NCBI RefSeq assembly: GCF_014397785.1
Contig: NZ_VZQQ01000056.1
Span: 1 to 39,247 of the forward strand
Direction of reading: 5' to 3'
DNA from: Paraburkholderia podalyriae
Lineage (GTDB): Bacteria > Pseudomonadota > Gammaproteobacteria > Burkholderiales > Burkholderiaceae
Length of the DNA: 39,247 bases
The notes beneath the pieces were generated by a model that was given only the letters and a program-made list of their open reading frames with translations, ran no database searches and was not told the origin of the DNA. The translations under genes were made by a program, and so were the position numbers. Every line of letters begins with the position of its first letter. The first letter of the stretch is position 1. Positions 8,464 through 17,849 of this stretch are shown one piece after another.

Positions 8464-8500
8464 CGGCCCGGTGTTCTTCTTCAAGCGATGAACCGGGCCG
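8464..8500 (+). other. Stem-loop in the nifH-nifD gap
   Basis: CGGCCCGGT at 8464-8472 pairs perfectly with ACCGGGCCG at 8492-8500, giving a nine-base-pair GC-rich stem with a 19-base loop, directly after nifH. There is no following T-run, so it looks less like a terminator than like a 3' end stabiliser or processing site that would let nifH mRNA outnumber nifDK mRNA. Confidence 0.55.
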
Positions 8501-8549
8501 TGCCGGTTACCCGCTGCCAGGCTTGATACTCACCCTATGGAGCATTCCC

Positions 8550-10013
8550 ATGAGCGTCACTGTTGAAGAGCGCAAGGCCGCGAACAAGGCCCTGATCGAA
8601 GAAGTGCTGAAGGCCTATCCGGAGAAGATGGCCAAACGGCGTGCCAAGCATTTGGGCACCTTCGATGACGGCAAGCCCGACTGTGGCGTGAAATCAAACA
8701 TCAAGTCATTGCCCGGCGTGATGACGATTCGCGGTTGCGCGTACGCCGGCTCGAAGGGCGTGGTCTGGGGGCCCATCAAGGACATGATCCACATCAGTCA
8801 TGGTCCTGTCGGTTGCGGCCAGTACTCGTGGGGCGCGCGTCGCAACTACTACATCGGCACTACCGGTATCGACACCTTCGTGACGATGCAGTTCACGTCG
8901 GACTTTCAGGAAAAGGACATCGTGTTCGGCGGCGACAAGAAGCTCGACAAGATCATCGACGAGATTCAGGAACTGTTTCCGCTGAACAAGGGCATCTCGA
9001 TCCAGAGTGAATGCCCGATCGGCCTGATCGGCGACGACATCGAGGCCGTCTCGAAGAAGAAGAGTGTCCAGTATGAAGGGCACACCATTTTGCCGGTGCG
9101 CTGCGAAGGTTTTCGCGGCGTCAGCCAGTCGCTGGGCCACCATCTCGCTAACGATGCGATTCGAGACTGGATATTCGACAAGGCCGATCCGGACAAGAGG
9201 CCTGAATTTGTTTCGACGCCTTACGATGTTGCGATCATCGGCGATTACAACATCGGCGGCGATGCCTGGTCGAGCCGGATTCTGCTCGAAGAGATCGGCC
9301 TGCGCGTGATCGCGCAATGGTCGGGCGACGGCTCGATCGCCGAGCTCGAGAACACGCCTAAGGCCAAGCTCAATTTGCTGCATTGCTACCGCTCGATGAA
9401 CTATATCAGCCGGCACATGGAAGAGAAGTACCGCATTCCGTGGGTGGAATACAACTTCTTCGGCCCGTCGATGATCGAGAAGAGCCTGCGCGAGATCGCC
9501 AGCCACTTCGACGACACCATCAAAGCCAACGCGGAGAGGGTGATCGCCAAGTATCGTCCGCTGGTCGATGCGGTGAACGCGAAGTTCAGAGCGCGCCTGC
9601 AGGACAAGACCGTGATGCTGTTCGTTGGCGGCCTGCGTCCGCGCCACGTGATCGGCGCCTACGAAGACCTCGGCATGAACGTGGTCGGCACCGGCTACGA
9701 ATTCGGCCACAACGACGACTATCAGCGCACCACGCACTACGTGAAGGACGGCACACTGATTTACGACGACGTGACCGGCTACGAGTTCGAGAGGTTCGTC
9801 GAACAGGTCCAGCCCGATCTGGTCGGTTCCGGCATCAAGGAAAAGTACGTATTCCAGAAGATGGGCGTGCCGTTTCGCCAGATGCACAGCTGGGACTATT
9901 CCGGTCCATATCACGGCTACGACGGCTACGCCATTTTCGCGCGCGACATGGACATGGCTATTTCCAGCCCGGTATGGGGGCTTGCCAAGGCGCCCTGGAA
10001 GGCAACCCCCTAA
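8550..10013 (+). CDS. nifD: Nitrogenase MoFe protein alpha chain
   Basis: NifD, 487 residues, forms with NifK the alpha2-beta2 dinitrogenase that reduces N2. The FeMo-cofactor ligands are Cys279 (LLHCYRSMNYI) and His446 (RQMHSWDYSGPYHG); P-cluster cysteines lie in RGCAYAGSKGV, GPVGCGQYSW and SECPIG. An in-frame ATG nine codons upstream (8523) is possible, but the ATG at 8550 matches the usual MSVTVEERKA-type start and has an AGGAG-like site nearby (TGGAGC). No defects seen. Confidence 0.98.
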   Translation: MSVTVEERKAANKALIEEVLKAYPEKMAKRRAKHLGTFDDGKPDCGVKSNIKSLPGVMTIRGCAYAGSKGVVWGPIKDMIHISHGPVGCGQYSWGARRNYYIGTTGIDTFVTMQFTSDFQEKDIVFGGDKKLDKIIDEIQELFPLNKGISIQSECPIGLIGDDIEAVSKKKSVQYEGHTILPVRCEGFRGVSQSLGHHLANDAIRDWIFDKADPDKRPEFVSTPYDVAIIGDYNIGGDAWSSRILLEEIGLRVIAQWSGDGSIAELENTPKAKLNLLHCYRSMNYISRHMEEKYRIPWVEYNFFGPSMIEKSLREIASHFDDTIKANAERVIAKYRPLVDAVNAKFRARLQDKTVMLFVGGLRPRHVIGAYEDLGMNVVGTGYEFGHNDDYQRTTHYVKDGTLIYDDVTGYEFERFVEQVQPDLVGSGIKEKYVFQKMGVPFRQMHSWDYSGPYHGYDGYAIFARDMDMAISSPVWGLAKAPWKATP

Positions 10014-10075
10014 GCGCCGGCCACCGCACTGATCGCCGGCCGGAAGGCCTTTGAATTGAATATCAGGAGCATCCC

Positions 10076-11635
10076 GTGCCCCAATCCGCAGACCAGATTC
10101 TCGATCAGGAACTCCTGTTCCGTGAGCCCGAATACCAGAAAATTTTCCAGGCGAAAAAGGAAAATTTCGAGTTCAACCATTCAGACGAGCAGGTCAAGCA
10201 GATCGTCGAGTGGACCAAGAGCGAAGACTACCGGCAAAAGAACTTTGCACGCGACTCGCTCACCATCAACCCGGCCAAGGCCTGCCAGCCGCTCGGCGCA
10301 GTGTACGTGGCCAACGGCTTTCACAAGACGCTCAGTTTTGTGCATGGCTCGCAGGGCTGTGTAGCGTTTTACCGCTCGCACTTCTCGCGTCACTTCAAGG
10401 AGCCGACCTCGTGCGTCAGCTCGTCGATGACCGAGGACGCGGCGGTGTTCGGCGGCATGAACAACATGATCGACGGCCTCGCAAATGCGTACAACCTGTA
10501 CAAGCCCGACATGATCGCGGTCTCCACGACCTGCATGGCGGAAGTGATCGGCGATGACCTCGACGCGCTCATCAAGAACAGCAAGCAGAAGGGCAGCGTG
10601 CCGGAAGACTATGACGTGCCGTTCGCGCACACGCCGGCCTTCGTCGGCAGCCACGTGACCGGCTACGACAACGCGCTCCTCGGCATCCTCAAGCACTTCT
10701 GGGACGGCAAGGCCGGCACAGCGATGCCGCTTGAGCGCGTGCCCGACGACAGCGTCAACTTCATCGGCGGCTTCGACGGCTACGTGGTCGGCAACATGAA
10801 GGAAATTCGCCGCATCTTCGATCTGTTCGGCGTGACGGTGAACATCATCTGCGACCCATCCGAAACGTGGAATACGCCGACCGACGGCAAGTTCCGGATG
10901 TACGAAGGTGGCACGACCAAGGAGGAAGTCGAGCGCGCGTTGAACGCGAAGGCAACCTTCGTGTTCCAGGAATACTGCTGCGAGAAGACCAGCAAGTTCA
11001 TTGGCGAGCATGGCCAGGAAGTGGTGGTGCTGAACTCGCCGGTTGGCGTCGCGGGCACCGATCAGTTCCTGATGGAAATCTCGCGCGTGACCGGCAAGTC
11101 GATTCCGGCGCAACTGGAGAAGGAGCGAGGCCAGCTCGTCGATGCGATGGCCGACAGTCAGGCCCACCTGCACGGCAAGCGCTTTGCACTCTACGGCGAC
11201 CCGGACCAGATGCTAGGCTACACGCAGTTCTTGCTGGAACTCGGCGCCGAGCCGGCTCACGTGCTGGCGACCAACGGCAACGAAACCTGGGCTGCGAAGC
11301 TGCAGGCGCTGTTCGACGCGTCGCCCTACGGCGCCGGCTGCAAGGTGTATCCGAAACGCGATCTGTGGCACATGCGCTCACTGCTGTTTACCGAGCCGGT
11401 GGATTTCCTGATCGGCAACACCTACGGCAAATATCTCGAGCGCGATACCAAAACGCCGCTGATACGCATGGTGTTCCCGATCTTCGATCGCCACCATTAC
11501 CATCGCTTCCCGACCTGGGGCTATGAAGGTGGGTTGCGGGTGCTGGTCATGCTGCTGGACGAGTTCTTCGAAGCGCTCGACGCCAACACGATCGACGTGG
11601 CGAAGACCGACTACAGCTACGACATCATTCGCTGA
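10076..11635 (+). CDS. nifK: Nitrogenase MoFe protein beta chain
   Basis: NifK, 519 residues, the partner of NifD; the two share the P cluster. Typical motifs are present: NPAKACQPLGAVYVANGF, HGSQGCVAFYRSHFSRHFKEP, and TTCMAEVIGDDL with its P-cluster cysteine. Translation starts at a GTG preceded by CAGGAGCATCCC. Third gene of nifHDK. Confidence 0.98.
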   Translation: MPQSADQILDQELLFREPEYQKIFQAKKENFEFNHSDEQVKQIVEWTKSEDYRQKNFARDSLTINPAKACQPLGAVYVANGFHKTLSFVHGSQGCVAFYRSHFSRHFKEPTSCVSSSMTEDAAVFGGMNNMIDGLANAYNLYKPDMIAVSTTCMAEVIGDDLDALIKNSKQKGSVPEDYDVPFAHTPAFVGSHVTGYDNALLGILKHFWDGKAGTAMPLERVPDDSVNFIGGFDGYVVGNMKEIRRIFDLFGVTVNIICDPSETWNTPTDGKFRMYEGGTTKEEVERALNAKATFVFQEYCCEKTSKFIGEHGQEVVVLNSPVGVAGTDQFLMEISRVTGKSIPAQLEKERGQLVDAMADSQAHLHGKRFALYGDPDQMLGYTQFLLELGAEPAHVLATNGNETWAAKLQALFDASPYGAGCKVYPKRDLWHMRSLLFTEPVDFLIGNTYGKYLERDTKTPLIRMVFPIFDRHHYHRFPTWGYEGGLRVLVMLLDEFFEALDANTIDVAKTDYSYDIIR

Positions 11636-11651
11636 CGAGGAGAGCGCGGCT

Positions 11652-11744
11652 ATGGCAGACACAGCGGATGCATCGGGCGCGGCAGACGCAGCTCTGGTCA
11701 AGATGACGCAGGACGGCCATAACGTCGAGGTCATCAACGACTAG
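11652..11744 (+). CDS. Possible 30-residue ORF after nifK
   Basis: An ATG with a good ribosome binding site (GAGGAGAG) 16 bases after nifK opens a 30-residue frame rich in Ala and Asp. The same frame continues after its TAG for another 40 codons with natural-looking residue content, so this may be the front of a larger gene broken by a nonsense codon. No family recognised. Confidence 0.35.
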   Translation: MADTADASGAADAALVKMTQDGHNVEVIND

Positions 11745-12001
11745 GTTTGCCTGGCCGGTGTGGGCGAGGCCGACCACCTCGTCCCGCTGCCCGAACACCG
11801 GAACCCGCAGATGATCGCCCACGTGCTGCCCGGGGGCCCGCGCATGTGGCCGGCCGGTTGCCATTGACGCACGAGGAGATTGCGATTGCACAGGGTGCGA
11901 TGTCGGCGGCTCGACGGCAGTTCGACGCGAGCCCGGCGGGCATCGCGCCGCGGTTACCTCGTGCGGTGTGGGCGAAGATTGCGGCGGAGGGTGTCGAGTA
12001 G
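11745..12001 (+). pseudogene. Degenerate coding remnant downstream of nifK
   Basis: Two frames carry plausible protein pieces. One runs on from the 30-residue ORF to a TGA at about 11867 (GVGEADHLVPLPEHRNPQ). The other covers about 11860-12001 (THEEIAIAQGAMSAARRQF, ending at a TAG). Together they suggest one gene with a stop codon and a frameshift. The original function is not recognised. Confidence 0.35.
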
Positions 12002-12115
12002 CGGGGCACCGCTGAAAACGAAATTGCTGCGCTGTATGTAGCTAGCTGTAGCGACTCGTTGTTGCGCGTTCGCATCGGTACTTGGCGCCGCCATCTAATA
12101 TCAAAGAGTCCGTTC

Positions 12116-13534
12116 ATGAGCCAGTTCATCGATATTGATCACAAGAACCTTGACCCGGTAAGGCAGCAATTTGCATGGGAAGCGCTAGCTGCGCATTTTG
12201 ATGATCGGTCCCCGGAAGAGCTCACCTCCTCGCAGCGGCAGTTTCCCCATCACACGCGCCCCGAGCTTCAACAGACGCTCTCCCGCCTGCTGACGCCGTT
12301 CGCTCCGCGCCTTCTCGGCCTCAATCAGGTTCATGAGCGGTTTCCGTTGACAATTTCCTCGCTGTTTGCGCAGAGTACCGGCCCGATGTCTACCACGGTG
12401 TCCCTTGCTCCTGTGAAATACCGGGATGTCGATGTCGGAGAAGAAACACCGGTCGCGGTACTCGACAACGGCTTGTGGCTGATCACCGATGGCGAGCTGA
12501 GAGCCGCTGTGCTGTTCGAGCAGCACATGGAAGGAATGAACACGTCTATCGCGAGCGTGGAGATTGTCAGTCTGCCCAGCGCGCGCGGGCTGACCTTCGG
12601 CAGCGAGGTGTATGCGGGGCTGGAGCAGGCAATTCGCGAGTCCCGTCTGTACCGGGGCAAGGTTCTTTCCCTCGAGGTAACTGAGGATTATTCAGGCCAG
12701 CCCCGCAGCATCGTCGTGCACCGTCTGCCTGCCGTGGAGCGTCAGGACGTCATCCTGTCACCGCAAACCATGGAGCTGCTGGATCGCAATATTTTTGAAT
12801 TCGCACGCACCAGAGAAGGATTAAAGACATTACGCCAGTCCTTGCAAAAGGGTGTCCTGCTGTACGGGCCGCCCGGAACGGGCAAAACCCATACGATCAA
12901 GTACCTCGCCAGCAATCTGCCAGCGCATACCACCCTTCTGATCAGCGCCAATCAAGTGGGGCAACTCGACAACTATATGCTGCTGGCCCGGTTGCTACAG
13001 CCAAGCATGGTGGTCATCGAGGACGTCGATCTGATCGGGAGACATCGCACCGAGATGCGCGGCCCGAAGGAAGAGAGTCTGCTCAACCGCTTGCTCAACG
13101 AAATGGACGGACTTCACCAGGACGCCGAGATCCTGTTCGTGCTTACCACCAACCGGCCGGAGGAAATCGAGGAGGCGCTCGCGGCCCGTCCGGGCCGGGT
13201 TGATCAGGCCATTGAAATACCGGCACCTGATGCGGATTGCCGGGCGCGCCTGCTCCGGCTCTACGGTTCGAGGATGAGCATCCCGGCAGACGTCGCAGCG
13301 TTTGCAGTGGAGCGGACTGAAGGCGTCAGCGCTGCATTCATCAAGGAGCTGGTGCGACGGTTGGCCCAGCAAAGTATTGCGCGTAAGGCACAGGGCGAAG
13401 TGAGCATGGAGGATGCTGAAAACGCGTTGCAGGACATGCTGGTGCGCAGCGGATACCTGAGTCAGGCGCTCCTTGGCGGCGCACCCGCACGGGAAAAACC
13501 GCAAGTACGAATCGTGGGTGACCAGTGCTTCTGA
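12116..13534 (+). CDS. AAA+ ATPase (CDC48/FtsH-like ATPase domain)
   Basis: A 472-residue protein with a roughly 210-residue N-terminal region of unknown fold and one AAA+ module. Walker A is GPPGTGKT at 251-258, Walker B is MVVIEDVDLI near 298-307, sensor 1 is Asn346 in TTNRP, and the arginine fingers are in RPGRVD (358-363). No zinc-protease motif or membrane helix is present, so it is not FtsH itself. It probably remodels or unfolds a protein partner. It interrupts the usual nifK-nifE order together with IS-like sequence, suggesting insertion; whether it serves nitrogenase is unknown. A TTG 19 codons upstream is also possible, but the ATG is more likely. Confidence 0.85.
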   Translation: MSQFIDIDHKNLDPVRQQFAWEALAAHFDDRSPEELTSSQRQFPHHTRPELQQTLSRLLTPFAPRLLGLNQVHERFPLTISSLFAQSTGPMSTTVSLAPVKYRDVDVGEETPVAVLDNGLWLITDGELRAAVLFEQHMEGMNTSIASVEIVSLPSARGLTFGSEVYAGLEQAIRESRLYRGKVLSLEVTEDYSGQPRSIVVHRLPAVERQDVILSPQTMELLDRNIFEFARTREGLKTLRQSLQKGVLLYGPPGTGKTHTIKYLASNLPAHTTLLISANQVGQLDNYMLLARLLQPSMVVIEDVDLIGRHRTEMRGPKEESLLNRLLNEMDGLHQDAEILFVLTTNRPEEIEEALAARPGRVDQAIEIPAPDADCRARLLRLYGSRMSIPADVAAFAVERTEGVSAAFIKELVRRLAQQSIARKAQGEVSMEDAENALQDMLVRSGYLSQALLGGAPAREKPQVRIVGDQCF

Positions 13535-13851
13535 GCGTTGCAGGGAGCGAGGGGTCCGGTCCGGAAGAATGATCGGAAAGGGCCGGCGGCCCATATGCCG
13601 CCCCTGACTCACCATTTCATCTGCTGGCTACCGGCGTGCCCGTCGAGCATTCTCACTGATTGTGGTCCTGGCCGATGTTATCGAGCCGTTCTCAGTTAAC
13701 GTGGCCCCGTTCTCACTTAATGTGGACCTGGACGCGCCGATATTCTCAGCCAATGTAATCCCGAAAAGGCGCTGTTATCGGGCCTTGGAGATTTATGTTA
13801 TCGAGCCGCTACAGCTAGCCTGCGTGACGAATCTCAGCGAGGGAGCGGGGC
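13535..13851. mobile_element. Terminal repeats of an IS21-family-like element (remnant)
   Basis: No gene is seen here. Four related 20-base direct repeats of the form ATTCTCA-ctnAATGTGGnC lie at 13648-13667, 13687-13706, 13708-13727 and 13741-13760. A second motif, TGTTATCGAGCC, recurs at about 13676, 13773 (one change) and 13796. Multiple terminal repeats of this kind are known from the ends of IS21-family elements; no istA or istB gene accompanies them. Confidence 0.5.
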
Positions 13852-14013
13852 ATGATTTATGTAGTCGAGCAGTCTGACTCAGTGCCGCTGCGTGCGTGGT
13901 TCGCCTACGACGACTTTGAGCGCGAGGTGACGGCGTCCGACCCGTTGAGCCTCGCGGAGATCAATGACGAGGTAACGCCGCGCGAACTGCTCGCGCTGGT
14001 CGACGACGACTGA
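13852..14013 (+). CDS. Small acidic hypothetical protein (53 residues)
   Basis: A 53-residue frame with ATG at 13852 and a Shine-Dalgarno-like GAGGGAGCGGGG before it. The product is strongly acidic and ends in DDD. No family recognised. It lies between the IS21-like repeats and nifE. Confidence 0.45.
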   Translation: MIYVVEQSDSVPLRAWFAYDDFEREVTASDPLSLAEINDEVTPRELLALVDDD

Positions 14014-14039
14014 GCCGCCCAGCGGGGCAGGCGGCGCGA

Positions 14040-14344
14040 ATGGCGCATACACACTGGAAGAGCGTTCGGGATATGCGCGCAGGCGCGCTCGGTGCATTGC
14101 TCGAACGCGTACCGGCCGAGATCAGGCCTGAGCGCTTCGAGCGCTTGCTGGAAGTCTGTCTCTGCGACTTTGCGGCGTATCCCGGTCATGGTAGACGGAC
14201 TACGCGAAAGCTCCACGGATGCGCCGCGCGCTGACTGCTTACCTGGCGGTTCGCGAACCCTTGAGGCCGGATGCGTTGCTGGAGGCGCGCGCGAATGCGA
14301 TCGCACGGGTCCTGCTAAATACGGAACGGCAAGGCAGGCAGTGA
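14040..14344 (+). pseudogene. Degenerate small ORFs upstream of nifE
   Basis: A 64-residue frame (14040-14234) with an ordered, helix-like composition (ALLERVPAEIRPERFERLLE) is followed in another frame by a 41-residue piece (14219-14344; REPLRPDALLEARANAIARVLL). The change of frame suggests a single broken gene. No family recognised. The remaining bases to nifE hold the nifE promoter. Confidence 0.3.
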
Positions 14345-14464
14345 ACGTGTGTTGTCGTTTTCTGTGTCGCGAACCGTCTGTCGCAAACCGTTCAAACTCG
14401 CCATGACGATGCGCGCGAGCGACTGCTTCAGCGCCAATTGGCACGTTTTCAAGGCGTTTCCCGG

Positions 14465-14479
14465 TGGTATGGAACTTGC
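14465..14479 (+). promoter_or_regulatory. Sigma-54 promoter upstream of nifE
   Basis: TGGTAT-GGAAC-TTGC keeps the invariant GG and GC at the right ten-base spacing and a perfect -12 TTGC. It lies 35 bases before the nifE ATG. No perfect TGT-N10-ACA site is seen close upstream; the nearest, TGTCGCAAACCGTTCA, has one mismatch. Confidence 0.65.
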
Positions 14480-14513
14480 CACTAGAGAAACGTCCATCCA
14501 TCAGGAGCACGTC

Positions 14514-15971
14514 ATGTCTGCTTCGCTCAATGCCCAAATCGCCGAAGTTTTCGACGAGCCGGGTTGCGACAAGAATCAAGGCAAGAGCGAGAAGGAACGC
14601 AAAAGGGGCTGCACGAAGCAGCTTTCGCCGGGTTCGGCCGCAGGCGGGTGCGCGTTCGACGGCGCGAAGATCGCTTTGCAGCCGGTGGTGGACGTCGCAC
14701 ACCTCGTGCACGGGCCGATTGCTTGTGAAGGTAACTCGTGGGACAACCGGCACGCCGCTTCGTCCGGTCCGCAACTCTATCGCACGGGCTTCACCACCGA
14801 TATCAACGAACTCGACGTGGTGTACGGCGGCGAGAAGCGCCTGTTCAGGAGCGTGCGCGAAATCATCGAGAAATACGATCCGCCCGCAGTGTTCGTCTAC
14901 CAGACCTGCGTCACTGCGCTGATCGGCGACGACATCGAGGCAGTCTGCAAGCGCGCCACCGAACAATTTTGCAAGCCGGTGATTCCGGTCATTTCCCCCG
15001 GTTTCGCGGGGCCGAAGAATCTGGGCAACAAGCTTGGCGGCGAGGCGATCCTCAACTATGTGATCGGCACGCGCGAGCCCGAGTACACGACGCCGTATGA
15101 CATCAACGTCATTGGCGAATACAACCTGTCGGGCGAACTCTGGCAGACCAAGCCGCTGCTCGACGCGCTAGGCATCCGTATCCTCTCGTGCATCGCCGGC
15201 GACGGACGCTACAACGAGATCGCAAGTTCGCATCGCGCCAAGGTCAACATGATGGTCTGCTCGAAGTCGATGATCAACATCGCGACAAAGATGCAGCGAC
15301 GCTACGGCATCCCTTACTTCGAGGGCTCGTTCTATGGGATCGGCGACATGAGCAACACGCTGCGCCATATCGCCAGCCTGCTCGTGCAGCAGGGCGCGCC
15401 GGACGATCTGCTCGAGCGGACCGAGCGCCTGATCGCCGTCGAGGAAGCGCGCGCGTGGGAGCGCATCGCGCAGTACAAAGCGCGCCTTACTGGCAAGCGG
15501 GTGTTGCTCATCACAGGTGGCGTGAAGTCTTGGTCGGTGGTTTCCGCGCTGCAGGAAGCAGGGCTCGAAATCGTCGGCACCAGCGTCAAGAAGAGCACCA
15601 AGGAAGACAAGGACAAGATCAAGGAGATCATGGGCGACGACGCCCACATGATCGACGGCATGACTCCGCGCGAGATGTACGCGATGCTCAGGGACGCGCG
15701 GGCCGACATCATGCTGTCGGGTGGCCGCTCACAGTTCGTCGCACTGAAGGCCCGCATACCGTGGCTCGACATCAATCAGGAACGCCACCACCCTTATGGC
15801 GGCTACGAGGGAATCGTCGAGCTGGTACATGAGATCGACCGCGCGATCTACAACCCGGTGTGGCAACAGGTGCGGATCCCTGCTCCGTGGGGCGACGACG
15901 GGGGAGCGCTCGGTGTGGTCCAAGCGGAAGCCGCGCGCCCGCCGTCGAGCGCCCCGGTGTGGGGGCGATGA
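14514..15971 (+). CDS. nifE: FeMo-cofactor scaffold protein NifE
   Basis: NifE forms with NifN the scaffold on which the iron-molybdenum cofactor is finished. It is 485 residues and resembles NifD. The motif HGPIACEGNSWDNRHAASSG and the TCVTALIGDDIEAVC region carry cluster-binding cysteines. The frame is open further upstream, but the ATG at 14514 has a clear AGGAG site and lies just after a sigma-54 promoter. Head of the nifENX operon. Confidence 0.97.
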   Translation: MSASLNAQIAEVFDEPGCDKNQGKSEKERKRGCTKQLSPGSAAGGCAFDGAKIALQPVVDVAHLVHGPIACEGNSWDNRHAASSGPQLYRTGFTTDINELDVVYGGEKRLFRSVREIIEKYDPPAVFVYQTCVTALIGDDIEAVCKRATEQFCKPVIPVISPGFAGPKNLGNKLGGEAILNYVIGTREPEYTTPYDINVIGEYNLSGELWQTKPLLDALGIRILSCIAGDGRYNEIASSHRAKVNMMVCSKSMINIATKMQRRYGIPYFEGSFYGIGDMSNTLRHIASLLVQQGAPDDLLERTERLIAVEEARAWERIAQYKARLTGKRVLLITGGVKSWSVVSALQEAGLEIVGTSVKKSTKEDKDKIKEIMGDDAHMIDGMTPREMYAMLRDARADIMLSGGRSQFVALKARIPWLDINQERHHPYGGYEGIVELVHEIDRAIYNPVWQQVRIPAPWGDDGGALGVVQAEAARPPSSAPVWGR

Positions 15972-16021
15972 GCCTCGAACCCGGTATACCGACCTGACGC
16001 CCCCGAACTCGAGAACATGCC

Positions 16022-17413
16022 ATGGCCGATGTCGTCGAATCTATGAAAGCCTGTGCGGTCAATCCGCTCAAGATGAGCCAGCCGCTGGGCGCGAGCCTCG
16101 CGTTCCTTGGGCTCGATGCCTGCATGCCCGTGATGCACGGCTCGCAGGGCTGCACGTCGTTCGGCCTCGTGCTGCTGGTGCGCCACTTCAGGGAGGCGAT
16201 CCCGCTGCAGACGACAGCCATGGACGAAGTCACCGCGGTGCTCGGCGGCTACGAGAACATCGAGGCCGCGCTGCTCAACATCCTCAAGCGCGCTGCGCCG
16301 AAGGTCATCGCGATCTGTTCAACAGGTCTCACCGAGACCGAGGGCGACGACGTGGCCGGCTATCTCGTTACCGTGCGCAAGCGCAAGCCCGAACTCAACG
16401 ACACTGAGATCGTCTATGTGTCGACCCCCGACTATGTCGGCGCATTCGAAGACGGCTACCGGCATGCGATTACCGGCATCGTCAACGCGCTGGTCAAGGC
16501 GTTGCCAACGGTGGCCAATCAGGTGACGCTGCTGCCCGGCAGCCATCTGTCGCCTGGGGACATCGACGAACTGCGCGAGATCATCGAAGCGTTCGGCTTC
16601 GATGTCATTGTGCTGCCCGACATTTCCGGCTCGCTCGACGGCCATATCGCGCCGGACTGGCGCGGCACCACACTGGGCGGTACCACGCTCGCGGAGATCC
16701 GGGCCGCGGGTGCATCGGCATTTACGATCGGCGTGGGCGAGCAGACGCGCGACGGCGCGGAGGCATTGCATGCTATCGCTGGCACACCGTTCGAAGTGTT
16801 CGGGCGGCTCACCGGACTGGAACCCAACGATCGTCTGCTGCAATTGCTCGCGCAGCGCTCCGGACGACCTGTTCCCGCGAAATACCGGCGTCAGCGCAGC
16901 CAATTGCTCGATGCGATGCTAGACGGCCATTTCTACACTGGAGGCATCAAGGTCGCGATCGGCGCAGAGCCCGATCTGCTGTTCGCGGTCGGCAGCATGC
17001 TGCACGAGATGGGCGCGCAGTTGCGCTGCTGCATCAGCACGACGCGATCGCCCGCGCACGCGTTGCTGCCCGCTGATCAGGTCGTGATCGGCGATCTCGA
17101 AGACATGGAGCGCTCCGCGGCGGACTGCGACCTGCTGATCACGCATTCGCACGGCAGGCAGATGGCCGAGCACCTACAAAAGCCGCTCTTCCGGATCGGT
17201 TTTCCGGTCTTCGACCGGGTTGGGAACTCACATCGACGCTACGTCGGCTACCGCGGCACGATGAACCTGATCTTTGAGATCGCCAACCTGATGATCGAAC
17301 GGATTCCGCATCACGATCCGGCCGACTGGCCGCTGCCGCAGGCCGCTATCGATCTGGCCGCGCGCGATCCGGCGCGGGAAGCGAACATTCCTGTCGTCGC
17401 GGCCGGTGCTTGA
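16022..17413 (+). CDS. nifN: FeMo-cofactor scaffold protein NifN
   Basis: NifN, 463 residues, the NifK-like half of the NifEN scaffold. Motifs NPLKMSQPLGASLAFLG and HGSQGCTSFGLVLLVRHFREA are diagnostic. The gene follows nifE after 50 bases and is followed by nifX after 22 bases. Confidence 0.97.
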   Translation: MADVVESMKACAVNPLKMSQPLGASLAFLGLDACMPVMHGSQGCTSFGLVLLVRHFREAIPLQTTAMDEVTAVLGGYENIEAALLNILKRAAPKVIAICSTGLTETEGDDVAGYLVTVRKRKPELNDTEIVYVSTPDYVGAFEDGYRHAITGIVNALVKALPTVANQVTLLPGSHLSPGDIDELREIIEAFGFDVIVLPDISGSLDGHIAPDWRGTTLGGTTLAEIRAAGASAFTIGVGEQTRDGAEALHAIAGTPFEVFGRLTGLEPNDRLLQLLAQRSGRPVPAKYRRQRSQLLDAMLDGHFYTGGIKVAIGAEPDLLFAVGSMLHEMGAQLRCCISTTRSPAHALLPADQVVIGDLEDMERSAADCDLLITHSHGRQMAEHLQKPLFRIGFPVFDRVGNSHRRYVGYRGTMNLIFEIANLMIERIPHHDPADWPLPQAAIDLAARDPAREANIPVVAAGA

Positions 17414-17435
17414 CCCACCTAAAGGAGCACACAGC

Positions 17436-17849
17436 ATGAAGATCGCGTTCGCCACCCAGGACAGGCAGTTCGTCGATGCGCATTTTGGCTGGGCGAGGAG
17501 CATCGTCACCTACAACGTCACACCGGACGGCTACCAGTTCGTCGAGGCGTTCGACTTTGGTGGCAAGCTCGAAGAGGACGGCGACGAGGACAAGCTCGTG
17601 CCCAAGCTCGAAGCCGTCAAGGATTGCGCGATCCTGTACGTCGCCGCAATCGGCGGCTCGGCCGCGGCGCGAGTGGTCGCGCTGAGGATTCACCCGATCA
17701 AGGTGCCGCGGCCCGAGTCCATCGAGGAGACTCTCGGCAAGTTGCAACAGGTGCTGAAGGGCACGCCGCCGCCGTGGCTGCGCAAGGCGCTGGTGAAGGG
17801 TGGCGAACGTGTATACGACTTTGAAGACGATGAGGTATCCCATGGCTGA
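17436..17849 (+). CDS. nifX: FeMo-cofactor carrier protein NifX
   Basis: NifX, 137 residues, of the NifX/NafY family that holds NifB-cofactor or precursors and passes them to NifEN. The start MKIAFATQDRQFVDAHFGWA is typical. The ATG has a strong AAAGGAG site. Its last codons overlap the start of the next gene, so translation is coupled. Confidence 0.95.
   Translation: MKIAFATQDRQFVDAHFGWARSIVTYNVTPDGYQFVEAFDFGGKLEEDGDEDKLVPKLEAVKDCAILYVAAIGGSAAARVVALRIHPIKVPRPESIEETLGKLQQVLKGTPPPWLRKALVKGGERVYDFEDDEVSHG

Noticed and set aside
8706..9914. 402-codon minus-strand frame opposite nifD
   Set aside because: It is a codon-bias shadow of nifD; no known motif and composition typical of antisense frames.
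13648..13760. Direct repeats as a CRISPR array
   Set aside because: The units are imperfect, spacing is irregular (1 to 19 bases between units) and there are no spacer-sized unique inserts or cas genes.
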